Shown here: positions 56,627 to 64,000 of the stretch, piece after piece
Numbering within the stretch: position 1 is the first letter of the stretch
Layout of the letters: every line of letters starts with the position of its first letter
Source of the DNA: Rhodosporidiobolus odoratus
Taxonomy: Eukaryota; Basidiomycota; Microbotryomycetes; Sporidiobolales; Sporidiobolaceae
Assembly (NCBI GenBank): GCA_034387635.1
Contig: JAOANU010000006.1
Coordinates: 248,001-312,000, forward strand
Direction of reading: 5' to 3'
Length of the DNA stretch: 64,000 nucleotides
Translations under genes and position numbers: made by a program
Notes under the pieces: generated by a model
Database searches by the model: none
Told to the model about the DNA's origin: nothing
Seen by the model: the letters and a program-made list of their open reading frames with translations, nothing else

Positions 56627-56917
56627 TGGGACGTGCTTGGGGTCGGAACGCTTGCTTTCTTTGCGCCCGTGGCTGTCGTGAGAAAAGCGTCGTTTGAAGC
56701 GGTCCCTTTTCTTCATCTTCACCGTGAAAGCGGGGCGGCGCGACTGGCAAATTGCCGCACTTCGCTCTCAACTTGCCTATGGGCGTACAGCTCAAGACGT
56801 TGCGTCAGCAATACTTCTAAGCCCCCCCACATCTTGTGCTTTTGGATTGTTTCCCTTTTCACCGGCTTCTTCCTCACGCAGTCTGAAGATTAACGGTCGA
56901 CTCGGCACACGTACATC

Positions 56918-59839
56918 ATGCCGCCTATAGCCCAACTGCTTCTGTCCTTGCTCCCCCTCACAACGTCCACTCACTTCTCCCCACATGACCCGAACTTGCG
57001 AGATGAGATTGTCGCGCCGCTTCGAGGACTGCAGAGCCAGGTTGAGCTGGACGCGTGGGCGGCTCAGATCAGGGAAAAGGCGCTGGACAAGGTGTTTGCC
57101 AACATCGGACGGTGCGCTTCTCTGTTCCTCCTTGTCCCCCACTTTCTGCTGTCAAGGGGGAAGTGCTCATGCCCGGCGTTCTTCTTCATCAGACCCGCTG
57201 GAGCCAGCTCTGGAGTAGTCATCGCTAGCCCATCCACCGAGTACGCCTTGTCAACTTACTCATTCCTCGTCTGGGCGCTGACATTCTTGTTTTCCCCGAA
57301 ACCAGAGACCCCGATTACTGTACGTCCCTCCGTCCTCACTAAGAACCCCGCTGACGTCTCCTTCCCTGACCCGCCAGTCTTCACCTGGACCCGCGACGCC
57401 GCCCTCACAGCCTCGGGACTCCTTTCCCTCCTTCCCCTTCTCCCGAACAACACCTCCCCCGCCATAGCAGCTGCTTCTTCCCAACCCGACACTCGCTCTT
57501 ACATCTCTCACGGCTTGACGAACCGCACCCTCTCTTTCTTTTCGGACTACGTGGACGGACAGCTTGTGTTGCAAAGGCTTTCCAACCCCAGCGGGACTTG
57601 TACGTTTTCTTTCGTGCCTTCGCCTCATTCGAGACCTGCTCATAAAACCTCTCTCTTGACAGATGAGACGTTAGAAGGACTCGGCGAGCCAAAGTTCCAC
57701 CCCAACCTGACTGCGTACCTCGGCGATTGGGGAAGACCGCAAAGGGATGGACCGGCATTGAGGGCGTCCCCGGTCATGCAGGTGCGCCTCTCGTATCTCG
57801 CTGTTCCCCGGCCCCACTAAGCTGCTGCCGACAGTACATCGATTACATGACCTCTGCGGGACCCCTCGATCCAGCTTTCCGGGACAAGGCTGTCCAGCTT
57901 GTACGAGCGGATTTGGACTACACCGTGCGCCTTTTCCCCTGACCCAGCACGTATAGCTGCTCACAGCTTGTTACGTGTGCAGGCCAAGTACTGGAATCAC
58001 ACGACCTTCGACCTGTGGGAGGAAGTAAAGGGGTCATCCTTCTTCACTACCATCGCCCAATTTCACGCACTTAGGCATGGCGCGGCATTCTTTGCATCCA
58101 TCGACGCTCGAAAAAGTCAGGAATATAAGGAAGAGGCAAAGAAGGCGCTGTGCTTTGCGCAAGAGTACCTTGAAGATGGAGAAGCAGGAAAATGGGTGAG
58201 AAGCAACATCAATATTGAGAATGGGGTGAAGAGGAACGGCTTGGACGCCAACTCGTATGTCCTATATCTCTCCTGATTCGGACGATGGCTCAACTTTGTC
58301 GCACCGCAGCATGCTGGCCACTCTTCTTTCACCCCCTTCGTCGATCTGCGCCTCTCACCTCTTCACGCCGTGTTCTGCCCACTCACTCACTAACCTCGCC
58401 TCCGTCATTCGTTCCTTTACCTCCCTCTACCCTATCAACCACGATGGCGAGACGAGCCTCGTCGCTTCTATCCCCTTACCTCGAGAGCAAACCCAGCCCC
58501 AAATGACCTTCTCAACTTCTTTTTCCCGCCCTCTCCGCCCCATCGCTATAGGAAGGTACAGCGAAGACACGTACTATGGTGGAAATCCATGGTATCTTAC
58601 CACTCTAGCTGCTGCGGAACAGCTCTACCGGGCACTGACGATCTGGAAGAGGGAGGGGAGGGTCCAGGTTAGCGGCGATGGGGCGTTTTGGGAGAGAGTG
58701 GTCGGGCTACCGGTGGGCGCGGGTGTGTACGAGAGCGGAATAGACGGCGTATATGAGGAGATGCTGGAGAAGGTAAGAGACTTTGCCGACGGAATGTACG
58801 TTTGTGGGCTGTTTTTCTCTCTTTCATGTCAGATGGGCGTTGTATCCCTTGATGACTGATCAGTTCTGCGCCTTTTACTGCGCAGGCTGGACGTAGTCCG
58901 GCAGTACATCCCCAAGACAGGGCAGGTAGACGAACAGATCGACAAGGTGACTGGAGCGGGAAAAAGCGCGAGGGACTTGACTTGGTGCGCTGGGCTAGTT
59001 CTACAGCTCCCACTTCGCCGAGACTCTCCTGGCAGCGTGACTACTGTCTGGAACTGACCTGCATACGCGCACAGGAGCTATATCGCCCTCCTTACCACCC
59101 TTCGAGCCCGATCCGATTCTCTTGCTGCGTCCTCGCTTCCTCCTCGATCCGCCCGGGCTGCGACGTCGGACGAGACTTGGCTACATGAGCTTGAATGCCC
59201 GTCACCAAGCCATTACAACGGGACGATGAGCGTCGGGTTCGAGGTCGAGGTCGAGACTATGTGGGGCGAAGTAAGCATCTGTACCTTGGCGAGTTCTCAC
59301 CGCATCCTTGAACCTGAGCAGCATCCTCGAGCTGCCCGGAAGAGTCTCGCAGAATATTGCCGATGTGGACTCGCTGATTCTGCTTTCGCGCTTGTGCCGC
59401 TTCGCAGACTATCTTCCTCGCCGGTTCGTCTCCCTCTCTCGGTTCATGGGACGTCGCCCGCGCTATCCGCCTTTCCGCCCACGACTATACTTCTTCGAAG
59501 CCACTTTGGAAGACGAAGAAGGCAGTCGAGATCGAGGGAAGACGAGGCATCGAATGGAAGGTGCGTCAACTGAAGCTGCTTGCCTTTTCTTGCCTATCTC
59601 CCCCCGAGTCTAGGCAAGCAGCTTTCTGCCCCCGTTGACTCACAACGTCTCCCCGTAGATCGTCAAGCTGCAGGCAGACGGCAGTGTAGTGTGGGAAGCA
59701 GGAGAGAATCGGTGCCTTTTCTTTTCTGTCCCGCTCGCCATTTTTTCAGACTTCGCTGACTCGGCACGTTCCCCGCAGTCTCTTTTACACCTCGTCGTAT
59801 GGATCTCGCACTATTGCTACGAGATGGCGCGGGGCTTGA
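56918..59839 (+). CDS. Secreted glucoamylase (GH15) with C-terminal starch-binding domain
   Basis: Releases glucose from the non-reducing ends of starch. The start (MPPIAQLLLSLLPLTTSTHF) is a signal peptide. Many short introns interrupt it; spliced motifs are GASSGVVIASPSTEDPDYFF then TWTRDAAL, GLGEPKFHPNLTAYLGDWGR then PQRDGPALRA, FDLWEEVKGSSFFTT (general-acid region), GRYSEDTYYGGNPWYLTTLA and SARDLTWSY. After a linker, the CBM20 domain reads SVGFEVEVETMWGETIFLAG, then SSPSLGSWDVARAIRLSAHD and VKLQADGSVVWEAGENR, with the two expected Trp. The last exon ends RTIATRWRGA at 59837-59839. All intron phases checked agree. The protein is predicted to be extracellular. It faces the L24m gene tail to tail. 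Confidence 0.85.
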
Positions 59840-60066
59840 AGAAGGCCCTGTTGTTGTTTTCTGTTTCCAAGTCGCGTTGTCGCCGCTTAGTGTCGTGTGC
59901 CCTGCCTTCCGTTCCCAGTCTCTATCTGCGTTGTACCACCAACAGACCCTCGTCCTCATAGACGATCATCTCTATCGCATGCTGTCGCAATCTATCAAGC
60001 TCGTTATTCTCTCTCTTCCGAGCCACAGAGAAGTGGAGAGAACGACAGACTGCCAATTCCAGCCAT

Positions 60067-61171
60067 CTACAACAATACCTCCGCCTGCAACTCCTTCTTG
60101 ACTTGCGCCCTAACCTTCTTAACCACCTTTGCCACATTCTTCCCATAAGCCTTTTCCTCTGCCTTTTGCAGATTGTACCTCTCGGTCCGCTTAGCTCGAC
60201 TCCAGTACGAGCCTCCGAGGTCGAGCTGGGAGACTTGGAGTTCGAGAGGCGCGCCGGACGGGAGGGAGATGGGCTTTAGAGGCGAACGGGGGAGGGAAGA
60301 GGGTGAGGGAGAGAGGGAGAGGGAGGCGAGATCGGGAATCCAGGTAGAGCGGAGGGAGACGTCTTCAACTACGTCGCGAGAACCTGTGAGTAGCCAGACG
60401 GGTCAGTCTTGATCTCTTCAGGCCAGCGAGCAAGGCGGGAAACGAAGAGTTGTGGGAAAGGAGAAAATGAAGGGCCGAGGAAAAGGGAGGCAGGAAAAGG
60501 AGAAGAATACATACCCGCAAACGTCTCTGGGACATCCTCCTTGGGCCACCGAACCTCCCTCCATCCAGCGTCACCCTCCCCACCTAACTCGGGCACCAAA
60601 GCATACCTTTTCCAAGCAAACCTCCTCAACCGCCTATCCCAAGTGACCTTGCTCTTCCGGATTCGAGTTGACGTGTACTCGTGTTCGCCATCTCGGACTT
60701 GCAGGCGGAGGTTGGAGACGTGGTAGGGTCGTGGCGAAACATAAGTTCCTCCACTCTCGCCGCCGTTGAAATCGGGTTCGAGTTGTTGACCAGGGTATTC
60801 CGAGAATTGGCGCTTCTTGGCCTGTAGCGATGTATCGAGCAATCGTGATCAGCCATAGATGATGGGGTACGCAAGGCGGACAGACTTGCAGCAAACTCTG
60901 GTTCCTTCAAGTATACCCTATTGGTTTCCCGCTCAACCCGGTCGACAACCCCAACCTTACCCTTGACATCCTCACTGCCCCTGACAAGTTTGACCCTGTC
61001 TCCCGGTGCGATGTGCCAGTAGGGAATGCGATCTTTGACCTGTACGAAGGGAGGGTTTGGGCGGAAGTGAGTCGGAATGGCGTTGCTTCCGAACTTGCCG
61101 CCACGGTGTGCAGGGGGTTTGAGGTGTACAAGAGTGCGCTGCAGAGAGCGCGAGAGGTCTCGCGGTGCCAT
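60067..61171 (-). CDS. MRPL40: Mitochondrial large-subunit ribosomal protein uL24m
   Basis: Exons 60890-61171, 60515-60821 and 60067-60383 total 906 nt, 301 residues. After a basic start (MAPRDLSRSLQRTLVHLKPP) comes the KOW segment IPYWHIAPGDRVKLVRGSED, VKGKVGVVDRVERETNRVYL, followed by KKRQFSEYPG, SPRPYHVSNLRLQV and a C-terminal Lys-rich helix (YGKNVAKVVKKVRAQVKKEL). This fits fungal mitochondrial L24, which helps start large-subunit assembly. The first intron (60822-60889) works only with a GC donor (GCAAGT): GT alternatives near it break the frame, whereas this one restores it exactly. Divergent from the F-box gene at 61676. Confidence 0.75.
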
Positions 61172-61675
61172 GTTTGCGAGTTGTGGGCAGGTGAGACGAG
61201 AGAAATGAGAAGTTCAGATGAAGGTTTCGACGACCGAGGAAGGCGATGCCGGGCGGTGGGCAGCTCTTGTTGGTGCTTCTGAGGCGTGTTGCGCAGTCTA
61301 GAGTCGATCGAGTGAAGCGCAGGCGATGATAAACGAACAAGAGTCGGCGACTTCCTCTTGAAGCGCTCCCTGTTGTCACACCCGAACAAGATTTGAGTAG
61401 ACGCCCTCAAGAGCGTGAACAGCTTGACTACGACCAATCGCGCTCGCTCGCGGCCTTTCCGGCTGCTATTTCACCGGTTGCTCCTCGTCGTTCTCACCAA
61501 GCTGGACGTCGCCAGCAAGTGAGACGTAGCACGGCAGGTTCTTGTGTGGCTCTCGTAGTATGCCAAATCACTGCACTCCCTACCCCAGTTGGGCTGACCT
61601 GCTCGCGCAGACCCCGCCATCCCCTTCCGCCCGTTTCGACCTCTTTCTTCGACCTTTACCCCTCTTCCACGGGAG
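61172..61675. other. Divergent promoter region
   Basis: About 500 bp between the mL24 start and the F-box start on opposite strands. It contains no recognisable gene. The 60 bases before 61676 are pyrimidine-rich. Confidence 0.5.
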
Positions 61676-62827
61676 ATGCCACCCTCCTTACCCCGTGAGC
61701 TGCTCGAGCAGATCTTTTCCGACCGCTGCCTGGATCAGCATACCTTGGCGACCTGCTGCCGTCTGTCGTCGGTCTGGCTCGACTTTTTTCAGCAAAGGTT
61801 ATATCGCCGTCTCACGTTCGCACTCAACTACGACGGAGACAACAGCGAATTCGGTCACAGCGATACACAGTACTCCGATCAGACAATGTCCCTCATCCTA
61901 GCCCTCGGCAGGGAACCGCGCCTCGGCACCATGGTGAAGGAGATCGCCTTCGACTGCCTGTACGGCCAACCTACAGGGGCATTCACCGCGCCGGCCGACC
62001 TCTTTGCGACGGCGACGCGACTCTGTCACGAGGCTAGCGCTATCTCCTTTCCCCCGGAATACGAGGAGGCGTGCTTTGACGTACTGTATCACAGTTACCG
62101 CTGGACTCGAAAGCGACACACCACCTTGGATCTAGGATACCCGTCGGCCTATGCGTGGCCGCTACTGAGTCTTGCACAGTCGCATGTCCAGCATCTCGCT
62201 TTCGGCAGTCATAAGAGGTTCAACTGGACATACCACTCCGTTTACCCCATACCTCAATTCCCCGACTTGCGCCTCTCCTCGTTGCGCTTCAAGTCTTGGT
62301 CGCAGGACCACAGCGCCAAAGACGTATATGTCAACCTCACGGCGTCCTCAAGCAACACTCTAGAAGAACTTCACATCTTCTACGAGGGCTTCACCGACTC
62401 CTTCTCTCACTTCACCAACCTCACCCGTCTAAATCTGCACATACAGTCATCGACCAGCATACCGAGTCTTACGGCGTCGATCGGTACAGCAACTATCCTA
62501 GTCGCGCTCACCCTCTCTGGCACACTAGACGACGCGCGACGTAGCGTCCTGTACGGTTCTGGCCCTCAAGGTCTCGCGGCACACCTTCCACCCTCGCTCC
62601 AATACCTCGGTCTCCCAATCGGTGTCCAACCTGCACAGCTCGTACTCTTCCTCAGCCTCCTCGCAACTCCCTCTCTTCGATCTATCAGTCACGTCAACCC
62701 GCCGCGTCAGAGATCTAGTTACGATTTACAAACTCACCAGCTGCTCGACTACAGCGAAGCGTATGTCGCAGGATTGGCGAAAGGAATCGAGATCTGGAAA
62801 GGTACCGAGGTAACAAATACGGCATGA
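61676..62827 (+). CDS. F-box-like, leucine-rich protein
   Basis: Single exon, 383 residues from ATG 61676. It begins directly with an F-box (MPPSLPRELLEQIFSDRCLD, TLATCCRLSSVWLDFFQQRL). Leu-rich irregular repeats follow (SNTLEELHIFYEGFTDSFSH; NLTRLNLHIQ; PPSLQYLGLPIGVQPAQLVL). The closest relative in this window is the disrupted gene at 21999-23209, which shares the F-box start and the ending (SEAYVAGLAKGIEIW against VKTAYLARGIL). Probably an SCF adaptor; target unknown. Confidence 0.75.
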   Translation: MPPSLPRELLEQIFSDRCLDQHTLATCCRLSSVWLDFFQQRLYRRLTFALNYDGDNSEFGHSDTQYSDQTMSLILALGREPRLGTMVKEIAFDCLYGQPTGAFTAPADLFATATRLCHEASAISFPPEYEEACFDVLYHSYRWTRKRHTTLDLGYPSAYAWPLLSLAQSHVQHLAFGSHKRFNWTYHSVYPIPQFPDLRLSSLRFKSWSQDHSAKDVYVNLTASSSNTLEELHIFYEGFTDSFSHFTNLTRLNLHIQSSTSIPSLTASIGTATILVALTLSGTLDDARRSVLYGSGPQGLAAHLPPSLQYLGLPIGVQPAQLVLFLSLLATPSLRSISHVNPPRQRSSYDLQTHQLLDYSEAYVAGLAKGIEIWKGTEVTNTA

Positions 62828-63028
62828 GGTGGGGTGCGCTCTTTTCTCCCCTTTTTCTTCCGCCTTCGCCCTGGTCCCACCAGCTCACTCTTCTGCTTGC
62901 CCAGATCTGCGCTGCGCAGTCGCGTCATGTAGCTCAAATTGCAAGTGGACTACGTGGCCATTCTTAGCTTGACGCTGGAAAAGCTTTCTGCCTTTGCAAC
63001 ATCGCACGCTTCTTGTCCCGCATTCTGC

Positions 63029-63977
63029 TCAGACTAACCGCGGCGGATCCGCCCAGTACGCTTCTTCCAGATTTGCTGCAGTCCCCATCAGCCAATCGTA
63101 ATGTTGCTCGCACAAATTGCCAGCATTCGCGTTTCTCATCTGCTCGACAAAGTCGGGTTGAGACCCGAAGTGATACAGTGCGAGGCGGATCCCTTCGTGC
63201 CAGGTTCGGAGGAAGGTGAAGGGGTTGCAGGGACCGCTCGGGTCGCAGTACATGCCGGTAGGTCCAAAGTCGGGAGGGATCATGCCGGAAGATAGGTTGA
63301 CGGCGTGCAGTTTGAGGCGATTGCGCCACGCAGTCTGTGCATGGGGGAAGGTGGGCCTGTCGTGGGCTCGTTGCTTGGGAGAGAGAGCGAGACAGGGAAG
63401 ACTGACCAGCCTTTCTGTCCATTCAGGACTCAGTGAACAAGGTTTTCCCGAGGCTAGCTCGTCAAGCGCGGCAGCTGGTGTCTCAGCTAGCAGCTCTTGG
63501 TCGTTAAGGTAGGTAGCGAGAGTAAAGGCAGTGAGAGGTGAATCAGTCTTGTAGAGGTATTCCCCTACAAGAATTCCACAGGTAGAAGGGAAAAACGGAA
63601 AGGAGGAAAGAAAAAAAAGTCAGTCCTGGCACAAACTGGCAGGAACTTAAGGAAGGGAGCGCACAGAACTTGCCCTGCACCGCCATGCGGGCTATCTCGA
63701 CATCGTACTTGTCGGCCGCCTTTGCCAAGGCGACCCAACCTTCTTCTCCAAGATTCGCAAGCGCCGCTTTTCTCCTCTGTTCTTCCCCGCTCGAGACCGC
63801 CAGGAGCACGCTAATCTCACTGCCTGACTCTTCGACGTCGACGGTGCCGCAATCGCCATCGCGAGGCGGAGGAAAATCGAGGAGGTCGGCGAACACTCGG
63901 GAATGAGTCGTGACAAGGGCGCGCGAGGTGGTGTAGGTGGCTTGGTCGACGGAGCGGATGACAATAGAGTCTTCCAT
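63029..63977 (-). CDS. BTB/POZ-domain protein
   Basis: From ATG 63977: MEDSIVIRSVDQATYTTSRA then LVTTHSRVFADLLDFPP, a BTB core, followed by GEEGWVALAKAADKYDVEIA. An intron at about 63561-63670 joins VQGKF to WEYLYKTDSPLTAFTLATYL. The rest (HRPTFPHAQTAWRNRLKLHA; NPFTFLRTWHEGIRLALYHF) ends with EEAYWADPPRLV at stop 63029. BTB proteins act as dimerising adaptors, often for cullin 3. The gene may extend beyond the window: the bases before ATG 63977 end in CATACAG, which could be an acceptor, so an upstream exon is possible. Confidence 0.7.
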
Positions 63978-64000
63978 CTGTATGGCTGCTTTGCGTGAGC

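Noticed and set aside
63543..63676. GC-AG intron in the BTB gene
   Set aside because: A GCAAGT site fits the phase, but a normal GTGCGC donor a few bases later also fits and gives a better joined sequence (VQGKFWEYL).
1..64000. tRNA genes, CRISPR arrays, transposon open frames, viral genes
   Set aside because: No cloverleaf with a T-loop consensus, no regular short repeat array, and no reverse transcriptase, transposase or capsid motif was noticed by eye; a tRNAscan or RepeatMasker run would settle this.

Overview
The window looks like nuclear DNA of a GC-rich basidiomycete yeast, most likely the red-yeast group (Sporidiobolales: Rhodotorula/Rhodosporidium-like). The evidence is genes with many short introns (about 50-90 nt), a recurring GTGCGT donor, and eukaryotic genes such as RNA polymerase III subunit 1, Mediator 13, complex I and mitochondrial ribosome proteins, and DnaJC3. 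No search was run, so family calls rest on motifs read in spliced translations.  Layout: 1-3.3 kb holds the edge of a complex I subunit gene, a FRA10AC1-family gene and a pseudogene with two nonsense codons. About 3.2-8.66 kb is the left arm of a large inverted repeat whose other arm is about 43.1-48.5 kb. Each arm carries FYV7-like, a MYND-finger gene, a PD-(D/E)XK nuclease-like gene and a degenerate protein-kinase-like gene. The left arm is followed by further kinase-like copies to 12.3 kb; the right arm is preceded by a decayed copy and fragments (40.1-42 kb). The 31 kb between these repeat clusters are ordinary genes: a membrane-anchored PL14-like lyase, a nucleoside transporter, VFA1, an RBR ubiquitin ligase, an F-box/LRR gene with a frameshift, an ER DnaJC3 co-chaperone, a disordered protein, MED13, ketopantoate hydroxymethyltransferase and NDUFAF7. 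From 49 kb to the end: RPC1, two F-box genes, a secreted glucoamylase with a CBM20 domain, mitochondrial L24 and a BTB protein.  The most unusual feature is the nuclease-like/kinase-like pair. In both arms the two genes sit head to head with 151 bp between start codons. At three other kinase copies the same divergent layout survives, but the nuclease gene is reduced to its first coding exon (about 150 nt, start 182-191 bp from the kinase start). This suggests a two-gene cassette that was amplified, lost its nuclease half in the extra copies and exchanges sequence among copies. Its biological role is unknown. An assembly artefact cannot be excluded for the inverted repeat, although the arms differ at many positions.
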